A stretch of 64,000 nt of DNA from Rhodanobacter denitrificans (GTDB lineage: Bacteria > Pseudomonadota > Gammaproteobacteria > Xanthomonadales > Rhodanobacteraceae), in contig QFPO01000009.1 in the NCBI GenBank assembly GCA_003241385.1, positions 1-64,000 on the forward strand, written 5' to 3'. Position 1 is the first letter of the stretch. Every line of letters starts with the position of its first letter. Positions 22,401 through 34,388 of this stretch are shown in pieces. The notes beneath the pieces were generated by a model. The model made no database searches. It was not told where the DNA came from and was given only the letters and a program-made list of their open reading frames with translations. The position numbers and the translations under genes are program-made.

Positions 22401-22445
22401 CACACAGCAGGCACCGCATGACGCAGGCCGCGGCGGGTCGCAGCG

Positions 22446-22898
22446 ATGAGGTCTGAGCCCGACGCGCGCACGCGGCGGTCGGCGGCCGTGCGCGTACTGG
22501 CGCTGTTCGCGGTCGGCGGCGTGATCGGCTTCGTCATCGACGCGGCGATCGTGCAGGTGCTGGTCAAATGGGGCGGCTGGAACCCGTACGCGACGCGCCT
22601 GCTCTCGTTCCTGGTCGCCGCGACCGGCACCTGGCTGTTCAATCGCACCTACACCTTCAGCGCCGACCGCCGCTACGGCCTGTTCGGCGAATGGGCGCGT
22701 TATCTGCTCGCGATGAGCGGCGGCTTCGCGGTCAACTACGGCACGTACTCGTTCCTGGTGTTCCACCATCCGGCGATCCGCGAACAGCCGGTGATCGCGG
22801 TCGCGGCCGGCTCGCTGGCCGGCATGGTCGTCAACTTCGTGTCGTCGCGGTTCTGGATCTTCCGCAAGCGGCGGCCGGAAGCCGACGCACCGCCGTGA
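22446..22898 (+). CDS. GtrA family membrane protein
   Basis: A 150-residue GtrA-like protein with four predicted transmembrane helices at about residues 15-40, 45-65, 83-103 and 116-138. The family signature RLLSFLVAATGTWLFNRTYTF and the C-terminal NFVSSRFWIFRKRR are present. GtrA proteins are thought to flip or hand over polyprenyl-linked sugars in surface polysaccharide modification. No glycosyltransferase neighbours it here, so the specific role is unknown. It ends 10 bases from the convergent TonB-like gene. Confidence 0.85.
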   Translation: MRSEPDARTRRSAAVRVLALFAVGGVIGFVIDAAIVQVLVKWGGWNPYATRLLSFLVAATGTWLFNRTYTFSADRRYGLFGEWARYLLAMSGGFAVNYGTYSFLVFHHPAIREQPVIAVAAGSLAGMVVNFVSSRFWIFRKRRPEADAPP

Positions 22899-22908
22899 GC
22901 CGCGCCGC

Positions 22909-23373
22909 TCAGCGGTCGGCGTAGCGCAGGCGCTCGATCACACAGGGCTTCATCAGCTCGCTGCGCGCGGCCGGATCGGTCGGCAGATTCAGCGGAAAGA
23001 TCAGCCAGCTGAACACCGGATCGCGGCCGCCGTTGGTGACCGTCGGCTCGAACTTCAGATGCGCGCCGATGCTGAGCGCGAGCTTCGCCAGATCCGGTCC
23101 TTCCGGCACGATGCGCTGGACCTTGACCGAGCTGGTGCTGCCGGTGCCGTCGACGACGAACGACACGGTCGCGCAGGTCGGCACGTCCATGCCCTTGCCG
23201 AACATCGGCGCGTCGCCCTGCACCGACTCGTTGACGAGCACCCAGTACTTGGCCAGATCGTCCGGCGCGACCACGCGCGGCTGCCGCTGCGCGACCGCCG
23301 CGGCGGACACCAGCGCCAGCGACGCGGCGGCGGCGAGCGCGAGCGGGCGGCGGATCGGGGAAGGACGGGACAT
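22909..23373 (-). CDS. Secreted TonB-C-like protein
   Basis: A 154-residue exported protein with a signal peptide (about residues 1-28, ending AAVAQ). Its body resembles a TonB C-terminal domain: ATVSFVVDGTGSTSSVKVQR followed by LKFEPTVTNGG. It has no transmembrane anchor or Pro-rich linker, so it is not a normal TonB energy transducer. The function is unknown. The start at 23373 is preceded by GGAG. A longer frame continues upstream through pyk and is a shadow. Confidence 0.6.
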   Translation of the reverse strand: MSRPSPIRRPLALAAAASLALVSAAAVAQRQPRVVAPDDLAKYWVLVNESVQGDAPMFGKGMDVPTCATVSFVVDGTGSTSSVKVQRIVPEGPDLAKLALSIGAHLKFEPTVTNGGRDPVFSWLIFPLNLPTDPAARSELMKPCVIERLRYADR

Positions 23374-23459
23374 GACACGCTCCGGCGCGAAACGAGAGCG
23401 CGATTGTAGCGCTTCGCGACGCGACGGCCGCGCGATCCGCGCGCGCGTCGAGCCGGCGT

Positions 23460-24926
23460 TCAGAGGTCGCCGAGTCCTTCGGCGAGCCCGTCCGGGCCGA
23501 CCCGCAGCAGCTTGAGCGTATTGGTGCCGCCGAGCTGGCCGGTGTGGTCGCCGGTGGTCAGGATCACGCGGTCGCCTTCGGCCAGCAGCCCCAGGCCGAA
23601 CAGGTGCTGGATCGCCGCGCGCGCGGCCTGCACCGGACCCACGTTCTGCGGGTCGAAGTCGATCGGATAGACGTCGCGATAGAGCAGCATGCGGCGCCGC
23701 GACGCGGCATGCCGCGACAGCGCGAAGATCGGCACGCTCGAGCGGTGCCGCGACAGCCAGCGCGCGGTCTCGCCCGATTCGGTCAGCGCGATGATCGCGC
23801 GCGGCCCGACACGTCCGGCCAGCGCCATCGCGGCCAGCGCGATCGCCTGGTCGGTACGCTCGATCGTCGCCGCGCGCGGCCCCAGGTCCTCCTGCGGCTC
23901 GAACTGGCGCTCGGCACCGAGACAGACGCGCCGCATCGCGGCGACCGCCTTGTCCGGATGGCGGCCGGCCGCGGTTTCCTGCGACAGCATGACGGTGTCG
24001 GTGCCGTCGATCACCGCATTGGCGACGTCGAGCACCTCGGCGCGCGTCGGGATCGGCGACTCGACCATCGACTGCATCATCTGCGTCGCGGTGATCACGA
24101 TGCGGTTGCGCTCGAGCGTCTCGCGGATGATCTTCTTCTGCAGGCCCGGCAGTTCGGCATCGCCGATCTCCACGCCGAGATCGCCGCGCGCGACCATGAC
24201 GACCTCGCTGGCCTCGATGATCTCGCCGAGCACGGCGATCGCCTCGGTGCGCTCGATCTTGGCGACCAGCGCCGCCGAACCGCCGGCCTCGCGCATCAGG
24301 CTGCGCGCCTGCTCCAGGTCGGCGGCGTTCTTGACGAACGACACCGCGAGGAAGTCCACGCCGATCGAGGCGGCCAGCCGGATGTCGGCGCGGTCCTTGT
24401 CCGACAGCGCCGTGACGCTGAGGCCGCCGCCCATGCGGTTGATGCCCTTGCGATCCGACAGCCGGCCGCCGACCGTCACGCGGCACTGGATTTCCCGGTC
24501 GGCGACCGCAGCGACTTCGAGCGCGATCAGACCATCGTCGAGCAGCAGCACGTCGCCGGCACTGACGTCGCGCCAGAGCTCGTGGTAGCCGACGCCGACG
24601 CGGTGGCGATCGCCGGGCGGCGCGTCGGGCCGGCAGTCCAGCGTGAACGAGTCGCCGGCCTCCAGATCGACGCTGCCGGCCGCGAAGCGCTCGACGCGGA
24701 TCTTGGGGCCCTGCAGATCGCCGAGGATCGCCACTTCACGGCCGAGCGCCGCGGCGGCCGCGCGGACCGCCTCGGCGCGCTGGCGGTGATCGTCCGGCTG
24801 CCCGTGCGAGAAATTGAGTCGGACCACGTCGACGCCTTCGGCCAGGATGCGTTCGAGCATCGACGGTGCGTCGGTCGCCGGGCCCAGCGTGGCGATGATC
24901 TTCGTGCGGCGCAATTGCGTCGTCAT
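23460..24926 (-). CDS. pyk: Pyruvate kinase
   Basis: A 488-residue pyruvate kinase that makes ATP and pyruvate from phosphoenolpyruvate. Motifs in order are RRTKIIATLGPATD, VDVVRLNFSHGQPDDH, LGDLQGPKIRV, AKIERTEA (catalytic Lys), MVARGDLGVEI and ITATQMMQSMVESPIPTRAE. A beta-barrel B domain and a C-terminal regulatory domain are present, so it is full length. It stands alone; the closest neighbour on the strand is 86 bases downstream. Confidence 0.97.
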   Translation of the reverse strand: MTTQLRRTKIIATLGPATDAPSMLERILAEGVDVVRLNFSHGQPDDHRQRAEAVRAAAAALGREVAILGDLQGPKIRVERFAAGSVDLEAGDSFTLDCRPDAPPGDRHRVGVGYHELWRDVSAGDVLLLDDGLIALEVAAVADREIQCRVTVGGRLSDRKGINRMGGGLSVTALSDKDRADIRLAASIGVDFLAVSFVKNAADLEQARSLMREAGGSAALVAKIERTEAIAVLGEIIEASEVVMVARGDLGVEIGDAELPGLQKKIIRETLERNRIVITATQMMQSMVESPIPTRAEVLDVANAVIDGTDTVMLSQETAAGRHPDKAVAAMRRVCLGAERQFEPQEDLGPRAATIERTDQAIALAAMALAGRVGPRAIIALTESGETARWLSRHRSSVPIFALSRHAASRRRMLLYRDVYPIDFDPQNVGPVQAARAAIQHLFGLGLLAEGDRVILTTGDHTGQLGGTNTLKLLRVGPDGLAEGLGDL

Positions 24927-25234
24927 GCGGCAGCGTTCCTTTATCGCGCGGGATCGCGTTCAAACCTAGCACAGCGCCGTGACCGACCGGACCGCTGCGC
25001 GCTCTTGCCGCGCCCGGCTGCGACGGCGCTCTCGGAACTGTCGGAGGCGGCGATCCGGGCGATCGCGGTGCCGGCGGGCCGAACTGAAGAGTGAGACGGC
25101 CCTATCCGTGGCGGCCGGACCTGCCGTGCGAGGTCGATCGACGCGACCAGGCCGGCGGCGGCGCCGCGCAACCCGTCGCGACAATTTGCCGTGCTGGAAT
25201 CTGGATGCAATGCAGCAATATGTCTCGAAGAATC

Positions 25235-25285
25235 TTGAAAATCGGCGTAAAACGGCTATTGGAGATTATGGTGCATAGCACCATA
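25235..25285 (+). promoter_or_regulatory. Promoter with overlapping palindrome
   Basis: In an AT-richer pocket of the gene-free 24927-25334 stretch, TTGAAA (25235-25240) and TATTGG (25257-25262) are 16 bases apart. The 19-bp inverted repeat TATGGTGC-ATA-GCACCATA (25267-25285) would cover the transcription start, like an operator. It lies 49 bases before the secreted-protein gene. The regulator is unknown. Confidence 0.5.
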
Positions 25286-25334
25286 TCAGGCCGACGCCGC
25301 GCTCTTTCCCGCTTTCGCATCGAGGAGACGTTCC

Positions 25335-26042
25335 ATGAACATCGTCAAGCTGACCCTGGCCGCGTCGATCGGCCTGCTCTGCGCCGGTGCCGTGCAGGCC
25401 GCATCGCCGGCGTCCGACACCACGACCGCGGCGACCGCGCAGGCGCGCAAGGTCGTCCAGGTCGGCGACGACGTGATCGTCGTCAGCCTGGTCGCGGCCG
25501 ATGGCCAGACCCGCGCCGACAACGTCGGCATCACGCGCTACGGCACCGACGGCACGCCGGTCGCCTGGCGCACCGCCGGGGCCTGGAATCCCGACGGCGG
25601 CGCCGCGATCGTGTTTCCGAACAGCGCCTGGCACTTCACCGCGATCCGCGACGTGCAGGTGTTCAAGGATCACCTGTGGGTGCTGGCCGATTCGGCGACC
25701 GTCGACGGTGAAGGCGCGACCCGGCGCAGCACCGACATCCTGACGTTCAGCACCGCCGGCGAATTCAAGGGCGGCCACTTCAACGTGGTCCACCCCGGTC
25801 CGTCGCAGGACGTGATCGGCGCCGGCATGGCGTTCAAGGCCGCCGCCGACGGCGAGAACGCCGACCGCCTGCTGGTCGTCGCCGGCTGCCCGGAAGGTGG
25901 CCAGACCAGCGATCGGCTGTGCCTGCAGCGCTTCCTGCTGAGCACGCGCGAGGACTGGTATCCGTCGTTCGCCGGTGACGGTTCGACGCAGACGCGCTGG
26001 AACCTCGCCGAACGCGGCGTTGCCTCGACCGCGACGCGCTGA
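25335..26042 (+). CDS. Secreted hypothetical protein
   Basis: A 235-residue exported protein. The N-terminus MNIVKLTLAASIGLLCAGAV is a signal peptide, cleaved after VQAAS or nearby. The mature part shows beta-propeller-like repeating strands (WHFTAIRDVQVFKDHLWVLA, RSTDILTFSTAGEFKGG) and two Cys (GCPEG, RLCLQRF) that could pair. GAGGAG precedes the ATG. I do not recognise the family. The promoter upstream has a palindrome over its start site, and two strong hairpins follow the gene. Confidence 0.65.
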   Translation: MNIVKLTLAASIGLLCAGAVQAASPASDTTTAATAQARKVVQVGDDVIVVSLVAADGQTRADNVGITRYGTDGTPVAWRTAGAWNPDGGAAIVFPNSAWHFTAIRDVQVFKDHLWVLADSATVDGEGATRRSTDILTFSTAGEFKGGHFNVVHPGPSQDVIGAGMAFKAAADGENADRLLVVAGCPEGGQTSDRLCLQRFLLSTREDWYPSFAGDGSTQTRWNLAERGVASTATR

Positions 26043-26044
26043 CC

Positions 26045-26115
26045 GGCCGGGCGCGGCGCAGCGCCCGGCCCCTCCGCACGCGAGACCCCACCCGGCGGGC
26101 CCGAGCCCGCCGGGT
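26045..26115. terminator. Two consecutive hairpins between convergent genes
   Basis: 26045-26070 has perfect 10-bp arms GGCCGGGCGC/GCGCCCGGCC; 26090-26115 has perfect 11-bp arms ACCCGGCGGGC/GCCCGCCGGGT followed by GCGTTTG. They fill the gap between the secreted-protein gene (+) and the MFS gene (-) and probably terminate from both sides. Confidence 0.6.
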
Positions 26116-26128
26116 GCGTTTGCAGCGC

Positions 26129-27367
26129 TCAGACCGCCCGATGCGCGCGCGATGCGCGCCGCGCGACGTGCCAGCCGAGCAGCGCCGCGGCGAGCAGCAC
26201 GCCCGCCGCGAGCAGGAACGCCGCCCCCGGCACGGCCAGGCGCGCATCCGCATCGATCGAGACCGAGTAGACCCAGCCGAAGAACAGCGGCGAGAGCACG
26301 CCGGCGACGCTGGCGACGCTCATGTTGGCGCCCTGCAGCTGGCCCTGCTCGCTCTCCGACACGCGCTGCGTCATCAGCGACAGCAGGGTCGGCATCGCCA
26401 GTCCCCACAGCGCATTGGGCAGCAGGGCCGCCGCGAACGCCCAGCCGCTCGGCGCCAGGCCCATGCAGGCCAGACCGGCGGCACCGCCGAACAGGCCCAG
26501 GATCATCGTCGCGCGGTCGCCGATCCGCTTGACCACGCGTCCGACCAGCAGGCCCTGCACCAGCATGTCGAGCGCGCCGGCCGCCGCCAGCAGCACGCCG
26601 ACCGTGCCGGGGCTCCAGCCGTAGCGATGGCCCGCGTACAGCACGAACACGGCCGAGAACACGTGGTGCGCGAAGTACAACAGGAAGTTGACCACGGCCA
26701 GACCCGACAGCTCCGGATGCGAGCGCAGCAGCGTCAATGCGCCGAACGGATTGGCACGCCGCCACGAGAAGCGCATGCGCCGCTCGACCGGCAGCGACTC
26801 GGGCAGGATGAAGATGCCGTAGAGGAAGGTCAGTCCGCTGAGGCCCGCGGCGACCCAGAACGGCGCGCGCGGCGAGAACTCGCCGAGCACGCCGCCGAGC
26901 AGCGGACCGGCGACGAAGCCGGCGCTGAACGCGGCGCCGATCAACCCGTAGCCGCGCGAACGCGCTTCCGGCGGCGTGATGTCGGCCATGTATGCGTAGA
27001 CGGTCGTGAAGCTGGCCGAGGTTACGCCGGCGATCATGCGACCGAGCGCGAGCCACCACAGGTTCGGCGCCAGCGCCATCAGCAGGTAGTCGGCGGCCAG
27101 ACCCGCGGTCGAGAGCAGGATCACCGGCCGCCGTCCGACCTGATCGGACAGGCTGCCGATCACCGGCGAGGCGACCAACTGCATCAGTGCCCACAGCGCG
27201 ACGAACACGCCGTTGATGACGCCGGCCTGGGCGTTGGAGCCGGTGAACGCCTCGATCAGCGGCGGCAGCACCGGGATGACGATGCCCATCGCGACGATGT
27301 CGAGCATCGCCACCACGAGGATGAACGCGATCGCGGCCGAGCGGCCGGAAGAAACGGAAGGAGTCAT
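26129..27367 (-). CDS. MFS transporter, Tet/TCR-like family
   Basis: A 412-residue twelve-helix major-facilitator transporter. The best-preserved signature is the loop 2-3 motif GSLSDQVGRRPVIL, and DIVAMGIVIPVLPPLIEAF and GLIGAAFSAGFVAGPLLGG are typical of the TCR/Tet drug-proton antiporters. It is expected to export a hydrophobic compound from the cytoplasm; tetracycline itself cannot be assumed. No TetR-type repressor is adjacent. It is convergent with the secreted-protein gene behind paired hairpins. Confidence 0.87.
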   Translation of the reverse strand: MTPSVSSGRSAAIAFILVVAMLDIVAMGIVIPVLPPLIEAFTGSNAQAGVINGVFVALWALMQLVASPVIGSLSDQVGRRPVILLSTAGLAADYLLMALAPNLWWLALGRMIAGVTSASFTTVYAYMADITPPEARSRGYGLIGAAFSAGFVAGPLLGGVLGEFSPRAPFWVAAGLSGLTFLYGIFILPESLPVERRMRFSWRRANPFGALTLLRSHPELSGLAVVNFLLYFAHHVFSAVFVLYAGHRYGWSPGTVGVLLAAAGALDMLVQGLLVGRVVKRIGDRATMILGLFGGAAGLACMGLAPSGWAFAAALLPNALWGLAMPTLLSLMTQRVSESEQGQLQGANMSVASVAGVLSPLFFGWVYSVSIDADARLAVPGAAFLLAAGVLLAAALLGWHVARRASRAHRAV

Positions 27368-27479
27368 CAGACTGCCGCGTGCGAGCGCGGGTTGTCGGCG
27401 CGGGCGGCGATTGTAGCCGCGTCCGCGTGACGTGACGGAGAAGGCGCGGCGCCGAGCAGCCGGTGCGCGCGGCGGCGCT

Positions 27480-28136
27480 TCAGACAGCGGCGGCGAGCTG
27501 GCGCAGCGCCTGCTCGAACACCTCGGGCGGCTGCCCGCCGCTGATCAGATGGCGCTCCTGGAGGATCGTCGCCGGCACCGAGCGGATGCCGCGCTCGGCG
27601 TAGTAGGCCTCGCGCTCGCGGACCTCGGCCGCGTAGCGATCCGATTCGAGCACGTCGCGGACGGTCGCGGCGTCGAGGCCGGACGCGACCGCCAGCCGTG
27701 TCAGTGTCGCCGGCGCGGCAATATCCTCGCCGTCGCTGAAATAGGCCTTCAGCAGCGCGTGCGCGAAGGCACGGGCGGTGCCGGTCGCAGCGGCCGCGCG
27801 CAGCAGCCGGTGCGCGTCGAACGTCGCGACGATCCGCGTGCGCGGTCCGAATTTCAGTCCGACCGCTGCGCCGCGCTCGGCGATCGCGGTCTGGTTGCGC
27901 GCGATCTCGGCCGGCGAAATGCCGTACTTGTGCTCCAGATACTCGACCAGGTCCTCGCCGTCCGGTCCGAGCGTCGGGTTCAGCTCGAACGGCTGGAAGT
28001 GCAGATCGACCGCCACCGCGTCGCCGACGCGCTCGAGCGCGCGTTCCAGCGCATACAGGCCGATCGCGCACCACGGGCAGACCGGATCGAACACGAAGTC
28101 GATCCGGATGCGGACGGAAGAGTCGGTGACGGACAT
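27480..28136 (-). CDS. DsbA-family oxidoreductase, FrnE-like
   Basis: A 218-residue cytoplasmic thioredoxin-fold protein of the FrnE branch. The active site is Cys20-Pro-Trp-Cys23 in DFVFDPVCPWC, and SVPATILQERH carries the cis-Pro loop; a helical insert lies between. There is no signal peptide, unlike true periplasmic DsbA. Family members act in thiol-disulfide exchange and oxidative-stress tolerance. The start at 28136 gives the normal N-terminus; the 33-base longer reading is poor. Confidence 0.85.
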   Translation of the reverse strand: MSVTDSSVRIRIDFVFDPVCPWCAIGLYALERALERVGDAVAVDLHFQPFELNPTLGPDGEDLVEYLEHKYGISPAEIARNQTAIAERGAAVGLKFGPRTRIVATFDAHRLLRAAAATGTARAFAHALLKAYFSDGEDIAAPATLTRLAVASGLDAATVRDVLESDRYAAEVREREAYYAERGIRSVPATILQERHLISGGQPPEVFEQALRQLAAAV

Positions 28137-28266
28137 CGGGCGATCGTTCCGGCGGCAAGGCGGCACCACGGCCGCGATCGCTCCGCTATGGGGCCGCTGT
28201 ACCCGCCGATCAACCGGCCGGCATTCGCAGCCGCGCCGGCGGCGGCACCGCTCGGCGCGCCGGACG

Positions 28267-29268
28267 TCAGCCGCGCCGCAGCAGCGTGCGCAGCTCGATC
28301 AGCGCCGCATTGGCGCGCGAGACGTAGTTGGCGAGCACCAGGGAGTGGTTCGCGAAGAAGCCGTACGGCGAGCCGTTGAGGATCATCGGGCTCCAGACGC
28401 GGTGTTGCGCCTCTTCGAGCTCGCGGATCACCTGCTCGAGACTGGCGACCGCGTTCTTGTCGCGCAGCACCGGCCCGAAGTCGATCGCGATCGCCTCGAG
28501 CTGTTCGCGCAGCGCCCAGGTGTAGCCGCGTGCCTCGTAGAAGTTGTCGTCGATCTTCAGCCACGGCGTCTTGACCAGCAACGGGCCGCTCGAAGCGGCC
28601 GACCCGTCGCCGGGATCGCCGAGACTGGTTTCCAGGCGCACCTGGCCGACGCTGGCCGACAGCCGCTGCGACAGCGAGCCGAGCCGTCCGGACGCGACCT
28701 GCAGATAGTCGGCCAGGTTGTCGGCGCGCGCGAAGAACTGCGCCTGGCTGCGGCCCGGATCGGCCAGGCGCGCGGCGTAGCGCTCGACCAGCCCGATCGC
28801 CTTGCGGTACTGGCCTTCCGAGCTCGGCAGCAGCCAGCGGTCGTTCGGCGAACTGAACAGCGGATCGGCCTCCTGCAGATCCTTGTCCTCGGCCGACTGG
28901 CTCTGCGAGCGGCTGAAGTCGTTGCGCAGCGCGCGCGCCAGATCGCGCGTCGCGGTGAGGACGCCGAATTCCCAGTTGGGCACGTTGTCCATCAGCACGC
29001 CGGGCGGCAGCTTATCGTTGCTGAGATAGCCGCCGCGCTTGTCGAGCAGGCTCTCGGCCGAACGGATCAGCGTGGCGACCGTGACGTAACCGGTGGTCAG
29101 CGACTGGCCGGGCTGCAAGCGCGCCTGCGCCGACTGGGCGACGTCGAACCGGGCCGGCTCGTGGTCCCACCAGATCATCAGCGCGACGATCACCAGCGCA
29201 TAGGCCGCGAGCGCGATCAGGAGCGGGCGCAGCCACCGGAACCGGCGAGACGGAACGGTCGATTGCAT
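28267..29268 (-). CDS. DUF2333 family protein
   Basis: A 333-residue DUF2333 (COG5345) protein, a family of unknown function found mostly in gammaproteobacteria. One N-terminal transmembrane helix (about residues 14-34) anchors a periplasmic region. Conserved-looking stretches are GGYLSNDKLPPGVLMDNVPNWEFG, given here by its ends GGYLSND and NWEFG, and the C-terminal SLVLANYVSRANAALIELR. Most of the body is amphipathic helix. It stands alone; the FrnE-like gene is 130 bases downstream. Confidence 0.8.
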   Translation of the reverse strand: MQSTVPSRRFRWLRPLLIALAAYALVIVALMIWWDHEPARFDVAQSAQARLQPGQSLTTGYVTVATLIRSAESLLDKRGGYLSNDKLPPGVLMDNVPNWEFGVLTATRDLARALRNDFSRSQSQSAEDKDLQEADPLFSSPNDRWLLPSSEGQYRKAIGLVERYAARLADPGRSQAQFFARADNLADYLQVASGRLGSLSQRLSASVGQVRLETSLGDPGDGSAASSGPLLVKTPWLKIDDNFYEARGYTWALREQLEAIAIDFGPVLRDKNAVASLEQVIRELEEAQHRVWSPMILNGSPYGFFANHSLVLANYVSRANAALIELRTLLRRG

Positions 29269-29410
29269 CGAACACCTCCGGACGGATCGCGAAAGAAGAA
29301 CAGACTAGCAGACCGCCGCAACGGCGAGACCTGTACGAGCGACCGCATCGGAACGAGTCGCGGCGAACCGACAATGGCCGGCGTCGACCCGCCGTCGCCT
29401 GCGCAAAGCA

Positions 29411-29444
29411 CGGATGCCGGCTGCTTGGAGCGAGCCGGCATCCG
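29411..29444 (-). terminator. Hairpin downstream of the ferritin-like gene
   Basis: Perfect 12-bp arms CGGATGCCGGCT/AGCCGGCATCCG with a 10-base loop, about 130 bases past the stop. The minus strand continues TGCTTTGCG. The rest of the 29269-29576 gap shows nothing else. Confidence 0.5.
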
Positions 29445-29576
29445 AACCACGAGCCGCTGCGCTCCCGGCGCCTGAGCCGACACCGGCCCGCGGTCGGCGT
29501 CCGCTGCGCGATCCCTGCGTGGACCGCGCGCCGCGTGGATATGAGACGGCCCGGTCGGGCAGTCCCCGCCCTACCC

Positions 29577-30164
29577 TCAGCCCGCCGGCTCGCCCTTGCG
29601 GCCGAGATTCTCGAGCATCGTGCCCAGATCCTCGGCGTGCTCCTCCTCGACCGCGAGGATCTCCTCGAGCATGCGCCGCGTCGTCGGATCGTCGTTGCCG
29701 AGGTACTGGATGATCTCGCGATAGCTGTCGATCGCGATGCGCTCGGCGACCAGGTCCTCCTTGATCATCTCGATCAGGTCGCGGCCTTCCACGTATTCCG
29801 AATGGCTGCGCGTCAGCAGACCGTCCGGCGAGAAGTTCGGCGTGCCGTCGAGCTGGGTGATCCGCTCGGCGATGCGGTCGGCGTGCTCCTGCTCCTCGCC
29901 GGCGTGCTCGAGGAACTCGGCCGCGACGCTCTTGGCGTGGATGCCCGAGGCCATGTAGTAGTGATACTTGTAGCGCAGCACGCAGACGATCTCGGTCGCC
30001 AGCGCCTCGTTGAGCAGCTTGATGACGGTCTGGCGATCGGCCGAATAGCCAGCGGTCACCGCGCCCTGCTCGATGTGCTCGCGCGCACGCCTGCGGATCG
30101 TCTCGATGTCGGTGAGAAACGGCTTTTCGCCGTCCGCCGGACGGGGATTCGGATGCGCTGCCAT
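29577..30164 (-). CDS. Ferritin-like (bacterioferritin-type) protein
   Basis: A 195-residue four-helix di-iron protein. The first helix pair has Glu58 (NEALATEIV) and an E-x-x-H motif Glu91-Gln-Glu-His94; the second pair has VAERIAIDSYREII and the second E-x-x-H in LAVEEEHAEDL, so all di-iron ligands are present. It resembles bacterioferritin/Dps-like iron oxidising and storage proteins but has a longer, N-terminal extension with no heme-ligand Met evident to me. No ferredoxin partner gene is adjacent. It is monocistronic. Confidence 0.82.
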   Translation of the reverse strand: MAAHPNPRPADGEKPFLTDIETIRRRAREHIEQGAVTAGYSADRQTVIKLLNEALATEIVCVLRYKYHYYMASGIHAKSVAAEFLEHAGEEQEHADRIAERITQLDGTPNFSPDGLLTRSHSEYVEGRDLIEMIKEDLVAERIAIDSYREIIQYLGNDDPTTRRMLEEILAVEEEHAEDLGTMLENLGRKGEPAG

Positions 30165-30398
30165 ACCTGCCTCCTGGGTGGGTGGATCGCGTCGACGTGG
30201 ACCGGTCGGCCGGGCCGGACGCGTTCAGCACGTTAGTCCGGCCAGCGCGAAAGGAACATGAACGAGCGCGCCGTCATCGTGATGCACGACTGCAGACGGG
30301 GAAGCGTCGGTACGGTCCGAGGTGCGGCGCGAACGGGACGCGGAACGCGTCGGCGGCCGGCTTCGCCGCCGCACCGGCGCGACCCGCGCTGCGCAGGC

Positions 30399-32455
<2,057 letters not shown>

Positions 32456-32537
32456 GGCATTCAACCACGAGCGGCCCGCCGAAGGAACCGCCGCCGCGGC
32501 CGCGAATGTCCTTCATCCTTCCATCGCGAATAAGCGA

Positions 32538-32543
32538 TATACT
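32538..32543 (+). promoter_or_regulatory. -10 box of the ahcY promoter
   Basis: TATACT lies 8-12 bases before the 5' end of the SAH riboswitch. The -35 region (about 32512-32520) is weak. Confidence 0.55.
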
Positions 32544-32554
32544 TCGCGGCCTTG

Positions 32555-32631
32555 CCCACCGAGGGGCGCTGCGACCGTCGCATCGACGACGACCAGGCTC
32601 GGTGAGCCGTCTCCTTCAAACCGCGCCTGCC
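32555..32631 (+). promoter_or_regulatory. S-adenosylhomocysteine riboswitch of ahcY
   Basis: The leader shows the SAH motif: P1 stem CACCGAG (from 32557) with CTCGGTG (32598-32604), the conserved GGGGCGCTGCGACC and CAGGCTCGG segments, and a downstream GCGCC (near 32623) able to form the pseudoknot. It sits directly upstream of the SAH hydrolase gene, as in other beta- and gammaproteobacteria, and should raise expression when SAH accumulates. Confidence 0.92.
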
Positions 32632-32651
32632 GATCGCACCGGAGTTTCCCG

Positions 32652-34091
<1,440 letters not shown>

Positions 34092-34098
34092 CGGTCCC

Positions 34099-34133
34099 GG
34101 CCACCGGTCCGGCCGTGTGCCGAACCGGTGGCC
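34099..34133 (+). terminator. Hairpin after ahcY
   Basis: Perfect 10-bp arms GGCCACCGGT/ACCGGTGGCC starting 7 bases after the ahcY stop, followed closely by a second small stem CGGAACCG/CGGTTCCG (34142-34159). No clear T-run. The remainder of 34160-34388 has no convincing gene. Confidence 0.5.
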
Positions 34134-34388
34134 GATCGATACGGAACCGCACGGTTCCGCCGCCTTCCCCGGTCCGGTCGCCGGACGTACCGAGGGCGTC
34201 GTATCCTGCGATGCGACGCCTTTCTTCCGTCGTTCGCCAGGGGGCATACGATGATCGATCCGCTGCTGATGCATCGCAGATTCCGTTCCATCGCTACGGC
34301 CGGCGCCGGCCGGCAGGCCGATCGCGCCGCCGGCCGACGCGCGCGCGCGGGGCGCCGTGTCGCATACCGCCCCGAGGAGGTCTGAGCC

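Noticed and set aside
34251..34385. Possible 45-codon gene (MIDPLLMHRR start) between ahcY and the TPR gene
   Set aside because: No Shine-Dalgarno site, Arg/Ala-rich composition and no homology; more likely leader of the TPR gene.
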